Source: Streptomonospora wellingtoniae
GTDB lineage: Bacteria > Actinomycetota > Actinomycetes > Streptosporangiales > Streptosporangiaceae
DNA length: 64,000 bases
Direction of reading: 5' to 3'
Assembly: GCF_031845375.1 (NCBI RefSeq)
Contig: NZ_JAVREK010000002.1
Location: 124,001 to 188,000, forward strand
Both the position numbers and the translations under genes were made by a program. Positions 7,741 through 16,753 of the stretch are shown here, piece by piece. Under the pieces are notes generated by a model that did no database searches, was not told the DNA's origin, and saw only the letters and a list, made by a program, of their open reading frames with translations. Position 1 is the first letter of the stretch. Each line of letters starts with the position of its first letter.

Positions 7741-8895
7741 TCAGGCGGGAAGCCCCAGCTCGCGGGCGATGAGCATGCGCTGGATCTCCGACGTCCCCTC
7801 GCCGACCTCCAGGATCTTGGCGTCGCGGTAGAACCGGCCCACCGGGTACTCGTTCATGAACCCGTAGCCGCCGAAGATCTGCGTCGCGTCGCGTGCGTTG
7901 TCCATGGCGGCGTTGGAGGACGCCAGCTTCGCGATCGCGGCCTGCTTCTTGAACGGCTCGCCCGCCAGCATGCGCGAGGCGGCGTCGTAGTAGGCCAGGC
8001 GGGCGGTGTGTACGCGCGCCTCCATGTCGGCGATGGTGAACTGGATCGCCTGGTAGCGCCCGATGGTGTTGCCGAACGCCTCGCGCTCTGCGGCGTAGCG
8101 CAGGCTCTCGTCGACGCACCCCTGGGCCAGGCCCGTGCCCAGCGCCGCGATGGCGATCCGGCCCTCGTCCAGGATGCGCAGGAACTGCGCATAGCCGCGG
8201 CCGCGCTCGCCCACCAGGTTGGCCTCGGGCACCCGGCAGTCGTCGAACACCAGTTCATTGGTGTCCGAGGCGTTCCAGCCGACCTTGGAGTAGTGCTGGC
8301 CCACCGACATGCCCGGCGTGCCCGTCGGCACCAGGATCGCCGAGATCTCCGGGCGGTCGCCGTCCTTCCGCCCGGTGACCGCGGTGACCGTGACCAGCGA
8401 GGTGATGTCGGTACCGGAGTTGGTGATGAACGCCTTGGTGCCGTCGACCACCCACTCGCCGCCCTCAAGGCGCGCGGTGGTGCGGGTGGCGCCCGCGTCG
8501 GAGCCGCCGCCCGGCTCGGTCAGCCCGAACGCGCCCAGCGCCTCGCCCGAGCACAGCCGCGGCAGCCAGGTGCGGCGCTGCTCGTCGGTGCCGAAGCGGA
8601 AGATCGGCATTGCGCCCAGCGACACTCCCGCCTCAAGGGTGATCGCCACCGACGAGTCGGCGCGGGCGAGCTCCTCCAGTGCCAGGCACAGCGCGAAGTA
8701 GTCGCCGCCCATGCCGCCGTACGCCTCGGGGAACGGCAGGCCGAACAGGCCCATGCTGCCCATCTTGGCGACGATGCCGTAGGGGAACGCGCCGCGCTCG
8801 TAGTAGTCGCCGATGACCGGGGCCACCTCGGTGCGGGCGAACTCCTCGACGGTGCGGCGCAGCTCCTCGTACTCCTCGGACAGCCCGTGTGCCAT
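7741..8895 (-). CDS. Acyl-CoA dehydrogenase
   Basis: A 384-residue FAD enzyme that forms a trans-2-enoyl-CoA from an acyl-CoA. Conserved segments include FGLTEPGGGSDAG (flavin contact), the central GTDITSLVTV region and the C-terminal catalytic stretch VGEGTSEIQRML, where the Glu before GTSE is the expected base. ATG 8895 is preferred because AGGAG sits five bases upstream; a GTG at 8901 would overlap the carboxylase stop. It is the third gene of a carboxylase operon, which suggests an isovaleryl-CoA or similar branched-chain substrate in leucine breakdown. HMG-CoA lyase, usual in such clusters, is absent. Confidence 0.93.
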   Translation of the reverse strand: MAHGLSEEYEELRRTVEEFARTEVAPVIGDYYERGAFPYGIVAKMGSMGLFGLPFPEAYGGMGGDYFALCLALEELARADSSVAITLEAGVSLGAMPIFRFGTDEQRRTWLPRLCSGEALGAFGLTEPGGGSDAGATRTTARLEGGEWVVDGTKAFITNSGTDITSLVTVTAVTGRKDGDRPEISAILVPTGTPGMSVGQHYSKVGWNASDTNELVFDDCRVPEANLVGERGRGYAQFLRILDEGRIAIAALGTGLAQGCVDESLRYAAEREAFGNTIGRYQAIQFTIADMEARVHTARLAYYDAASRMLAGEPFKKQAAIAKLASSNAAMDNARDATQIFGGYGFMNEYPVGRFYRDAKILEVGEGTSEIQRMLIARELGLPA

Positions 8896-8897
8896 GG

Positions 8898-11432
8898 TCA
8901 CTCCTCAAGCGTGGTGTGTGCGGAGTCGGGGCCCCCGGAGCCGGGCGGGGTCGCCGCGGGCTCCGGGGTGATGCGGGCCAGCAGCGCGTCCATGGCCACG
9001 GGGCGGCCGGGGCGCACGGGCAGCTCGCTGACGGTGCCGTCGACGGGCGCGGTGACGGTGTGCTCCATCTTCATCGCCTCCACAACGGCCACGGGCGACC
9101 CGGCGACGACCCGCTCGCCCTCGGCGACGGCGAGTGAGAGGACAGTGCCGGGCATAGGGCTGCGCACCGTGCCGTCGCCGGCCGCACCGGCGGCGCGCGA
9201 CGGTGCGAGCACGGGGTCGTCCTCAAAGCGCCAGGCCGCGCCCTCGCGGCCCAGCCACAGACCCGCGCGCTCGGCGGCGCGGGCATAGCGCAGGGTGCGC
9301 GAGCGCAGCGCGACCGTCAGGGTGCGGCCGTCGGGGGAGCGGGCGGCGTCGACGGCGACGGGCGGGCCGCCGTCGACGCTGACCTCGTAGCCGACGGTGA
9401 GCGGGCCCTGCGTGTCGGCTCCGGGGACCAGCGGCGGGGCGCCGAAGCTCTGCGGGTCGGCGGCCGCGGCGGTCGCGGGGGAGGGGCGCCGGCGCACGCG
9501 GACCGCTGCCGCACCGTGCCGGGGGGAGCGCAGCCGCCATGCGGTCCACCCGGGCTCGCCGATGCGCCAGCCGTCGGGGACCGCGAAGCGGTCGGCGGTG
9601 CGCGGGTCGGGTTCCAGTCCGAGCTGGTGGTCGGCGGCCGCTGCGATCAGCGCGTCGGGCGGGGGAGCGCAGGGGGAGTCCGCGGCGGGTCCCGAGCCGT
9701 CGGCCGGGGCGCTGAGCTCGGGCGCGAGCTGTTCGGTGAGGTCGGTGCTCAGCGCTCCGGCGCGCACCTGGGGCGTGCCCAGCAGCGCGCGCAGGAAGGA
9801 CACGTTGGTGTCGCAGCCGAGCAGGGTGTAGTCGGCCAGGGCGGCGTCCATGCGGTCCAGGGCGCCCGCGCGGTCGGGGGCCCAGGCGACCACCTTGGCC
9901 AGCATGGGGTCGTAGGCGGAGGTGATCTCGGTGCCCTCGTCCAGCCCGGAGTCCACCCGCAGGTCCGCGCCCGCGGGCTCGTCCAGCAGCAGGACGCGGC
10001 CGCCCGTGGGCAGGAAGCCGTTAGCGGGGTCCTCGGCGTAGACGCGGGCCTCGACGGCGTGGCCGGACAGGGAGACGTCGGCCTGGGCGAAGGGCAGCGG
10101 CTCGCCGCGCGCGACGCGGATCTGCAGTTCGACGAGGTCGATGCCGCGCCGGCCGCCGACCGCGGCCACGGCCTCGGTGACGGGGTGCTCCACCTGCAGG
10201 CGGGTGTTCATCTCCAGGAACGAGTAGTCGACGGCATCGGCTGTCCACAGGTCGCGAGCCCGAGGTGGTACGGAGTGGGCGGGATCGGGTTGACTTGAAG
10301 AAAGGGGTTCCCCCGGAGCCTCCGCACGGTGCTGCTCGGGGCCGCCGTCGGCCGCTCCGCCGCGCGGCCCCTCCACCGCCGCGTCGGCGCCTTCCGCTGC
10401 GTCAGCCTCCGGCGGCTCGACGATGAACTCGACGGTCCCGGCGCCGACGTACCCGCACGCCTTGGCCGCGGCCACCGCGGCCTCGCCCATCGCCGAGCGC
10501 TGCTCCGAGCTCAGCAGCGGCGACGGCGACTCCTCGACGATCTTCTGGTGGCGGCGCTGCAGGCTGCACTCGCGCTCGCCCAGGTGCAGCACGTTGCCGT
10601 AGCGGTCGGCCAGCACCTGCACCTCGACGTGGCGGGGCCGCCGCACCAGCCGCTCGACGAGCAGTGTCCGGTCGCCGAAGGCGGCCTCGGCCTCGCGGCG
10701 CGCCGCCGCGGCCGCCGCGGCGAGCTCGCTCGGGCCGTGCACGACGCGCATCCCCTTCCCACCGCCGCCCGCCGAGGGCTTGATCAGCAGGGGGTAGCCG
10801 GTACGCTCCGCCGCGCGCGCCAGTTCGTCCTCGTCCATGGGCCGGCCGGGTTCTTCCGCGAACCCGGGCAGCAGCGGCACGCCGGCCTCGGCGACGCGCG
10901 CCTTGGCGCTGATCTTGTCGCCCATCGCCTCGATCGCCTCGGGCGGCGGGCCGATGAACACCAGCCCCGCTTGAGCGCAGCGGCGCGCGAAATCGGCGTT
11001 CTCGGCGAGGAAGCCGTAGCCGGGGTGCACCATCCGCGCGCCGGACTCCACCGCAGCGGCCACGATCGCCTCGGCGTCGAGGTAGCTTTCGGCCAGGGAG
11101 GGGCCGCCGACGCAGACCGCGGCGTCGGCCGCGCGCACGTGCCGGGCTCCTGGGTCGGCGGTGCTGTGTACGGCGACCGAGCGCAGGCCCATCCGCCGGA
11201 TCGTCCGCATGATGCGCACGGCGATCTCGCCGCGGTTGGCCACCAGCACGGCGGCCGCGCCGCCGGAGGCGGGCACACCCGCGGAGGGCGCGCCTTGACC
11301 GCCGGCAGGCCCGCCCGGCGCCGACCCGCCCGGGACGGCCCCGGCGGGTCCTGCGCCCGGCGCGGCCCCATCGGCGGTCCCGTCCCGCTGCGCCTCCGGC
11401 GCCCGGTCGGCGCGCTGCTCACCCTCGGACAT
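8898..11432 (-). CDS. Acyl-CoA carboxylase alpha subunit (biotin carboxylase + BCCP)
   Basis: An 844-residue fused subunit. A 60-residue Ala/Gly/Pro linker precedes the biotin carboxylase start (VLVANRGEIAVRI). Then come the ATP-grasp glycine loop (SAGGGGKGM), the strand GTVEFIVE and the catalytic FLEMNTRLQVEHPVTE. The C-terminus has the biotin attachment site VEAMKMEHTV. An unusual low-complexity insertion of about 60 residues splits the ATP-grasp domain between VEFIVE and YSFLEMN (10230-10418). Biotin carboxylase activity with the adjacent carboxyltransferase, probably on methylcrotonyl-CoA, is inferred from context. Start ATG 11432; it lies 12 bases after the beta-subunit stop. Confidence 0.93.
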   Translation of the reverse strand: MSEGEQRADRAPEAQRDGTADGAAPGAGPAGAVPGGSAPGGPAGGQGAPSAGVPASGGAAAVLVANRGEIAVRIMRTIRRMGLRSVAVHSTADPGARHVRAADAAVCVGGPSLAESYLDAEAIVAAAVESGARMVHPGYGFLAENADFARRCAQAGLVFIGPPPEAIEAMGDKISAKARVAEAGVPLLPGFAEEPGRPMDEDELARAAERTGYPLLIKPSAGGGGKGMRVVHGPSELAAAAAAARREAEAAFGDRTLLVERLVRRPRHVEVQVLADRYGNVLHLGERECSLQRRHQKIVEESPSPLLSSEQRSAMGEAAVAAAKACGYVGAGTVEFIVEPPEADAAEGADAAVEGPRGGAADGGPEQHRAEAPGEPLSSSQPDPAHSVPPRARDLWTADAVDYSFLEMNTRLQVEHPVTEAVAAVGGRRGIDLVELQIRVARGEPLPFAQADVSLSGHAVEARVYAEDPANGFLPTGGRVLLLDEPAGADLRVDSGLDEGTEITSAYDPMLAKVVAWAPDRAGALDRMDAALADYTLLGCDTNVSFLRALLGTPQVRAGALSTDLTEQLAPELSAPADGSGPAADSPCAPPPDALIAAAADHQLGLEPDPRTADRFAVPDGWRIGEPGWTAWRLRSPRHGAAAVRVRRRPSPATAAAADPQSFGAPPLVPGADTQGPLTVGYEVSVDGGPPVAVDAARSPDGRTLTVALRSRTLRYARAAERAGLWLGREGAAWRFEDDPVLAPSRAAGAAGDGTVRSPMPGTVLSLAVAEGERVVAGSPVAVVEAMKMEHTVTAPVDGTVSELPVRPGRPVAMDALLARITPEPAATPPGSGGPDSAHTTLEE

Positions 11433-11443
11433 CGTCGTCCCCC

Positions 11444-13069
11444 TCACATCCGGAACACGCCGTAGCCCACCGGCTCCAGCGGGGCGTAGCGGGCGGCCTC
11501 CAGGCCCAGCGCCAGCACGGTGCGGGTGTCGGCCGGGTCGATGACGCCGTCGTCCCACAGCCGCGCGGTCGAGTAGTAGGGGTCGCCCTGCCGTTCGTAC
11601 TGCTCGCGGATCGGCGCCTTGAAATCCTCTTCCTCCTCGCCCGGCCAGTCCCGGCCCTGTGCCTCCAGCTGGTCGCGCCGCACCGTCGCCAGCACCGAGG
11701 CGGCCTGCTCGCCGCCCATCACCGAGATCCGCGCGTTGGGCCACATCCACACGAACCGCGGCGAGTACGCCCGGCCGCACATGCTGTAGTTGCCCGCGCC
11801 GAAGGACCCGCCCACGACAACGGTGAACTTGGGCACCCGTGCGCAGGCCACCGCCGTGACCATCTTCGCGCCGTGCTTGGCGATCCCGCCGGCCTCGTAG
11901 TCGCGTCCGACCATGAACCCCGAGATGTTCTGCAGGAACACCAGCGGCGTGCTGCGCCGGTCGCACAACTCGATGAAGTGGGCGCCCTTGAGCGCCGACT
12001 CGGCGAACAGGATGCCGTTGTTGGCCACGATCCCCACGGGATGGCCGTGGATCCGGGCGAACCCGCACACGAGGGTCGTGCCGTACTCGGCCTTGAATTC
12101 GGTGAACTCGCTGCCGTCGACGACGCGGCCGATGATCTCGCGCACGTCGTAGGGGGTGCGGGTGTCGGTGGGCACCACGCCGTGGATCTCCGCGGGATCC
12201 AGCTCGGGCGGCCGCGGCTCGGCGCGCTCCCAGGCCGGCTCGCCGCGCGGGCCGAGCGTGTCGGCGATCTGGCGGACGACGGCCAGCGCGTGGGCGTCGT
12301 CTTCGGCCAGGTGGTCGACCACCCCGGAGGCGCGCGCGTGCACGTCGCCCCCGCCCAGCTCCTCGGCGGTGACGACCTCGCCGGTGGCGGCCTTCACCAG
12401 GGGCGGGCCGCCCAGGAAGATGGTGCCCTGGTCGCGGACGATCACCGCCTCGTCGCTCATCGCCGGGACGTAGGCGCCGCCGGCCGTGCAGGAGCCCAGC
12501 ACGGCGGCGACCTGCGGGATGCCCAGCTGCGACATGGTCGCCTGGTTGTAGAAGATGCGCCCGAAGTGCTCGCGATCGGGGAAGACCTCGTCCTGCATCG
12601 GCAGGAACGCTCCGCCGGAGTCGGCCAGGTACACGCACGGCAGCCGGTTGTGCAGCGCGACCTCCTGGGCGCGCAGGTGCTTCTTGACGGTCATGGGGTA
12701 GTAGCTCCCGCCTTTGACCGTGGCGTCGTTGGCGACGATCACCGCCTCGCGCCCGCACACGCGCCCGATACCGGTGATGATCCCGGCGGCGGGCGCGTCG
12801 TGGCCGTCGGCGCCGTAGAGCCCCCAGCCGGCCAGGGGCGCCAGCTCCAGGAACGGCGAACCGGGGTCGAGCAGCCGGTCGACGCGCTCGCGCGGCAGCA
12901 GCTTGCCGCGCTCGGTGTGGCGGATGCGTGCCTTCTCCGGCCCGCCCAGCGCGGCGGCGGCCAGGCGCTCGCGCAGTTGGGCCGCGAGGGCGCGGTTCGC
13001 TGCGGCGTTGGCCGCGAACTCGGCGCCCTCGGTGTCGACGGCCGAGCTGAGCACCGGTGCCGTTGGCAT
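11444..13069 (-). CDS. Acyl-CoA carboxylase beta subunit (carboxyltransferase, methylcrotonyl-CoA type)
   Basis: A 541-residue carboxyltransferase with two crotonase-like halves. It has the N-terminal domain with GRVCGREAVIVANDATVKGG, the oxyanion Gly-rich segments (LGSCTAGGAYVPAM; GGSFGAGNYSMCGRAY) and the MCC-type PRFVWMWPNARISVMGGEQA. These resemble methylcrotonyl-CoA carboxylase beta more than propionyl-CoA or acetyl-CoA carboxylase. The start is ATG 13069, with GGAGG seven bases upstream. First gene of the operon, 20-40 bp from the tandem operators shared with the divergent TetR gene. Confidence 0.93.
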   Translation of the reverse strand: MPTAPVLSSAVDTEGAEFAANAAANRALAAQLRERLAAAALGGPEKARIRHTERGKLLPRERVDRLLDPGSPFLELAPLAGWGLYGADGHDAPAAGIITGIGRVCGREAVIVANDATVKGGSYYPMTVKKHLRAQEVALHNRLPCVYLADSGGAFLPMQDEVFPDREHFGRIFYNQATMSQLGIPQVAAVLGSCTAGGAYVPAMSDEAVIVRDQGTIFLGGPPLVKAATGEVVTAEELGGGDVHARASGVVDHLAEDDAHALAVVRQIADTLGPRGEPAWERAEPRPPELDPAEIHGVVPTDTRTPYDVREIIGRVVDGSEFTEFKAEYGTTLVCGFARIHGHPVGIVANNGILFAESALKGAHFIELCDRRSTPLVFLQNISGFMVGRDYEAGGIAKHGAKMVTAVACARVPKFTVVVGGSFGAGNYSMCGRAYSPRFVWMWPNARISVMGGEQAASVLATVRRDQLEAQGRDWPGEEEEDFKAPIREQYERQGDPYYSTARLWDDGVIDPADTRTVLALGLEAARYAPLEPVGYGVFRM

Positions 13070-13084
13070 GGGTTCGCCTCCGCA

Positions 13085-13125
13085 GTTAATGAACGCTAAC
13101 ATCGGTGATGTTAGTATCCGTTAAC
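13085..13125. promoter_or_regulatory. Two tandem 16-bp operators for the TetR regulator
   Basis: GTTAATGAACGCTAAC (13085-13100) and GTTAGTATCCGTTAAC (13110-13125) are two copies of the imperfect palindrome GTTARTnnnCGYTAAC, centres 25 bp apart. The junction between them is itself a perfect palindrome (CTAACATC-ggt-GATGTTAG). They sit between the divergent carboxylase operon and the TetR gene, overlapping both promoter areas. Confidence 0.7.
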
Positions 13126-13188
13126 GGCGGTGTCCAGTGCCGAGCGCGCTCCGTCCGGGCGCCGCCGGGGCGAGGGAAGGAGGCGCCG

Positions 13189-13761
13189 ATGGCCGGCCGC
13201 ACCGCCGGCGCCCGCCGCGCCGAGATCCTGCGGGCCGCCGCGGACCTGTTCGCCGCACGCGGTTTCCACGGCGTCAGCATCGACGACCTCGGCAAGGCGG
13301 TCGGAACCAGCGGCCCGGCGCTCTACCGGCACTTCCCCGGCAAGGACGCGCTGCTTGCGGCGATGCTGCTGGAGGTCAGCGAGCGCCTGGCCGCCGACGG
13401 CAGGCAGCGCGCCGAGGCCTGCGGCGACCCGCACCGTGCGCTGGACGAGCTGCTGCGCGGCCACATCCGCTTCGCGCTCACCGAGCCGGCGCTGATCACG
13501 GTGCACGACCGCGAGCTCGGCAACGTCGCCGAACCCCACCGGCGCCGCATCCGCCGCCTGCAGCGCGGCTACGTCGAGCAGTGGGTGGGGGTGCTGGCCC
13601 GCCTGCGCCCCGAGGCCGACCCGCCCACCCTGCGCGCCGCCGTGCACGCGGCCTTTGGACTGCTCAACTCCACCCCGCACAGCGCCCAGCAGATGGCATC
13701 CGAACCCATGGCCGAGTTGCTGCTCTCGATGGGCCGAGCCGCCCTGCTGGCCGAGCGCTGA
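13189..13761 (+). CDS. TetR-family regulator of the acyl-CoA carboxylase operon
   Basis: A 190-residue regulator with the N-terminal TetR HTH: ILRAAADLFAARGFHGVSID, then the recognition helix region (GTSGPALYRHFPGKDALL). An all-helical ligand domain follows. The start is ATG 13189, preceded by AAGGAGG. Its position divergent from a branched-chain acyl-CoA operon, with two operator copies between, suggests an acyl-CoA-responsive repressor of the cluster and of itself, as known for similar actinobacterial TetR proteins. The effector is inferred. Confidence 0.88.
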   Translation: MAGRTAGARRAEILRAAADLFAARGFHGVSIDDLGKAVGTSGPALYRHFPGKDALLAAMLLEVSERLAADGRQRAEACGDPHRALDELLRGHIRFALTEPALITVHDRELGNVAEPHRRRIRRLQRGYVEQWVGVLARLRPEADPPTLRAAVHAAFGLLNSTPHSAQQMASEPMAELLLSMGRAALLAER

Positions 13762-13798
13762 GGCCCCTGCGCAGGCGGTCCGAACGGATTCAGGGGGC

Positions 13799-13830
13799 GC
13801 GGTCGGGCCGGCTGGCGCCGGCCCGACCGC
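13799..13830. terminator. Bidirectional hairpin terminator
   Basis: A perfect 13-bp stem with a 6-nt loop (CTGGCG) lies between the convergent TetR gene (ends 13761) and the 60-residue ORF (ends 13838). Confidence 0.6.
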
Positions 13831-13837
13831 GGTCGCG

Positions 13838-14020
13838 CTATCCGCGCCTGGCGACGGCGCAGATGAGCACGACGTCGAGCAGTGATGGACGGTAGGCGTA
13901 CGCCGCAATGGCGACCGCGGCGAACTCGATCTCCGTCAACCCCACGAGGCGGTCGACCAGCTTTGCCCGCCAGGTCTTCTTGGAGCGGTGCCTACCATTC
14001 TCGTCGTTCCTGCCGGGCAT
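13838..14020 (-). CDS. Small protein of unknown function (60 aa)
   Basis: A 60-residue protein with a basic N-terminal half (residues 1-22) and a hydrophobic second half (about 30-58) that could be one membrane helix or an amphipathic pair. A good Shine-Dalgarno (GAAGGAAGG) lies five bases before the ATG at 14020, and a hairpin terminator follows the stop, which supports a real gene. It lies downstream of the VirD4-like and M48 genes on the same strand, 185 bp away. I do not recognise a family. Confidence 0.55.
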   Translation of the reverse strand: MPGRNDENGRHRSKKTWRAKLVDRLVGLTEIEFAAVAIAAYAYRPSLLDVVLICAVARRG

Positions 14021-14205
14021 GGGAACCTTCCTTCGCGAGAGACGATGGAATCACCTGCCCAGCACCCCATCCGGAAATCCTGAGCGGGAAATTCCGAATG
14101 AGGACTGCCCTCATCTTCCTCCATTATACCGCGGCCTTCCGGTGTGCACCAGCGCAACAGTTCTCCGCATTCCCCGGATCCGCTCGGCCGGGGTTTTCCG
14201 AACCC

Positions 14206-15783
14206 CTACGACCGGAGGTCGACCAGCACCGGGCCGACCCGCTCTCCGCTGGAGCGCGCGAGGCAGACGAGCGCGTGGCCGCGGGGCACACCGGTGATGA
14301 TGTCCGACGCGGACCACCGGGGGCGCTCGACACGGCGGAAGGCGAGCCCTCGCGACTCGCTTTCTGCGCCGCCTGCGGGCCGCCCGTACCTGTCGTAGCG
14401 CCGGTCGGTACTGCTGCCGACGCTGCGCACGGTTTCCGTCTCGTAGTGCTCGCCGAACCAGGCTGAGAAAACGTCGGCGTCGTTCGGGTCCACGCCACCG
14501 AACACCACTTTGCATCCGGTGGACCCGAAAACGGTGTGCCGGAGCTCGGCGGGAAAATCGGAAAGCGATTGCGAGAGGAGTACCAGGCCGGCGTTTCCCG
14601 AACGCAGCCGCTGGACCCCGCGCGCCACGTAGTCGTCCACGAACCGCCCCGCCTCGTCGATGACGAGCCCCTTGAACACGCCGCGGTCGGCATCGGGGGC
14701 CGAGACCGTCTGGACGAACTGGGACACCACGATCCGCGCGAGGATGCGCGAGGCGTCCGGCAGTTCGCTCTCGGGCAGCACGACGCGCACCCGGACCGGG
14801 CGGTTGACCTCCTCCATGCGGAACACGGGACCGGGGTGGTCGAAGAGGCCCCGCATGGCGGGCCGGTCCAGCAGCGCGAACCGCTCGACCAGACTGGCGG
14901 CGGCGTCCACGCGGGCCCTGCCCTGCTGGACACGGGTGTCGAGCAGGGTCTTGTGCTCCTTGGCGCCCGGCCCCTTGAGCGCGCTCTTGACCCGGTCCAG
15001 TGCCGACTGCTCGGCGCGCAGCAGCGCAAGCAGTTCGGGGACGGCCGGCCACCGGCCGAACGCCGCGTGGAACGGAGCGAGGCAGCTGTAGAGCGCGTTT
15101 CGCGAGGCGTCGACGAAATAGGCCTTGTCGTCGCTGACGTCCGGCGGCAGGAGGGTCGAGGCGAGCCTGTCGGCGGCGGCGTCGGCCGACCGGGCCCCGC
15201 CGAACAGACTGAACCCGCAGGTCGGAGCCAGGGGGTCGATCGTGACATCGAACCACCCGTCGAACCCGAAGTCCGTCCCCTTGGGATCGACGACCACGAC
15301 ACTGCTCTGCCCTGCGAGCGCTCCCAGGCACAGGTGTTCGACGACGGGCACTGCGATGCCGCGTGTCTTGCCCGAGCCGGGAGGGCCGACCGCCAGCAGG
15401 GAGGTCCGCAGCACGTCCAGATCCACGCCGAAGTGGTCGCTGCTCAGGATCTGGCCGCGGGAGTCGGGAGCGGGCCGGCCCAGGCGGACCTGCCCGGCCG
15501 CCAGGTTGTGCACGGCGTGCCGGCCGCCGGGCAGCGCGCGCACGCCCGAGGCGGGCAGCGCCGCGGACGAGCCCTGCGACGCGACCTGACCGGCGAGGAC
15601 CTCGGCATAGTCCGGATCGGCCGCCGCGCGCCGCACGGCGTTGGCGATGCGCGCCGCATCGACGTCCGCAGTTGCCGGGTCCTCCGACATCGCGTCCAGC
15701 GCCGCCGCGGCGCCCGGATAGCGGTCGCGCATCCAGTCCCACGGCCGCGGGGCGCGCGGTGCTCGGCGCCGCCAAGGCCTCAC
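14206..15783 (-). CDS. VirD4/TraG-like ATPase (orphan coupling-protein family)
   Basis: A 525-residue P-loop ATPase with Walker A GPPGSGKT (residues 133-140), Walker B in LVIDEAGRF (about residue 375), and an LSQSLSDFP segment typical of the TraG/TraD/VirD4 group that docks DNA or protein substrates to type IV secretion channels. It lacks the usual N-terminal membrane helices, so it may be soluble. The start GTG 15783 is preceded by AGCAGG. It lies 31 bp downstream of an M48 peptidase gene, and no relaxase, VirB-type or TraB gene is nearby. A role outside conjugation is possible. Confidence 0.75.
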   Translation of the reverse strand: MRPWRRRAPRAPRPWDWMRDRYPGAAAALDAMSEDPATADVDAARIANAVRRAAADPDYAEVLAGQVASQGSSAALPASGVRALPGGRHAVHNLAAGQVRLGRPAPDSRGQILSSDHFGVDLDVLRTSLLAVGPPGSGKTRGIAVPVVEHLCLGALAGQSSVVVVDPKGTDFGFDGWFDVTIDPLAPTCGFSLFGGARSADAAADRLASTLLPPDVSDDKAYFVDASRNALYSCLAPFHAAFGRWPAVPELLALLRAEQSALDRVKSALKGPGAKEHKTLLDTRVQQGRARVDAAASLVERFALLDRPAMRGLFDHPGPVFRMEEVNRPVRVRVVLPESELPDASRILARIVVSQFVQTVSAPDADRGVFKGLVIDEAGRFVDDYVARGVQRLRSGNAGLVLLSQSLSDFPAELRHTVFGSTGCKVVFGGVDPNDADVFSAWFGEHYETETVRSVGSSTDRRYDRYGRPAGGAESESRGLAFRRVERPRWSASDIITGVPRGHALVCLARSSGERVGPVLVDLRS

Positions 15784-15814
15784 GCGCCTGCTCCCGTCCC
15801 GCGGATATCCGCTC

Positions 15815-16753
15815 TCATGCGCCGCTGCGCTGCGCGTGGCGCTGCAGTGCCGTCAGACGCGCGTGCAGCGCGGGGTGGCTCGACATCATCCGCTCGAGGG
15901 CGCCCGCCTGCGTGTGGCCGTCGTCGTAGCCCTGGGCCTGCCAGAGCTGGAAGAGGTCGGCCAGGTGGGGGCCGTAGCCGAGATCGGCGGCCACCCGGTC
16001 CGCGTACAGCTCGCCGCGCCTGCTGAACCACGCGTCCACGGGCGCGGCGACCACCAGCGGCACCAGCGGGAGGAGGAATGGAAGTACGCAGAACGCGGGA
16101 ACGAGCAGGAGGGCGCAGCCGACGAAGGCGGCCGTCCCGGTGTTGCGCGACCTGCTGATGAGCATCGCGCCGATGGTGAGGCTGTAGAGCCGGGTGAGCA
16201 GCCGGGTGATCAGGCCGGCGAGCCTGAGCACCGCACGGGTGGGCAGGGAGTACCAGTAGACGAGGATGCGCGCCCACGGGTGGCCGCCCAGGTGGTGCCC
16301 CAGCTCGTGGGCGAGGACGGCCTCCAGGTGGGCGGGCGCGAGCTCGGCCAGCGCGAAGCGGGTGACGCCTACGGTGCGGCCCGCCCCCGCCGAAGCGTTG
16401 ACGTCGTCGGCGTCCTGGACCCACAGGGTGTAGGCGGCGGGGTCGATGCCGGCGCGCCGGGCGACGCCTGCCCACAGCGCGTCGATCCGCTGGCGCTCCT
16501 GCGGTGAGGGCGGGCGGAACCGGAACAGCAGCCGCGCGATCGTGTTCTCCACCGGTCCCCAGAGCGGGAGGGCGCCGGACAGGGGGAACCCCACGACCAC
16601 CGCCCAGCCGACGATGTTGCTGACCGCGTCGTCCGCCCCCGAATCGAAGGTGAACGGGGCGGTGACCAGCCCCGCGGCGACGGTGAGCACGATCATGCTG
16701 CTCAGCAGCCACGGCAGGCCGAACAGCAGCGTGACCGCCGCCGAGGTGGTCAC
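15815..16753 (-). CDS. M48-family membrane metallopeptidase
   Basis: A 312-residue HtpX/Ste24-like protease. There are two N-terminal membrane segments (about residues 7-32 and 45-65), the zinc motif HELGHH (149-154), a membrane pair in the middle (about 195-235) and the third zinc ligand Glu in GELYADRVAADLG. The conservative start is GTG 16753, but it has no Shine-Dalgarno. The frame stays open for 64 more codons (Pro/Gly/His-rich) to an ATC at 16945, which has AAAGGGG at correct spacing. The downstream neighbour is the VirD4-like ATPase, so they may act together. Confidence 0.85.
   Translation of the reverse strand: MTTSAAVTLLFGLPWLLSSMIVLTVAAGLVTAPFTFDSGADDAVSNIVGWAVVVGFPLSGALPLWGPVENTIARLLFRFRPPSPQERQRIDALWAGVARRAGIDPAAYTLWVQDADDVNASAGAGRTVGVTRFALAELAPAHLEAVLAHELGHHLGGHPWARILVYWYSLPTRAVLRLAGLITRLLTRLYSLTIGAMLISRSRNTGTAAFVGCALLLVPAFCVLPFLLPLVPLVVAAPVDAWFSRRGELYADRVAADLGYGPHLADLFQLWQAQGYDDGHTQAGALERMMSSHPALHARLTALQRHAQRSGA

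Noticed and set aside
14206..15783. Integrated conjugative element or prophage
   Set aside because: Only one VirD4-like gene; no integrase, relaxase, attachment repeat or base-composition shift is seen nearby.
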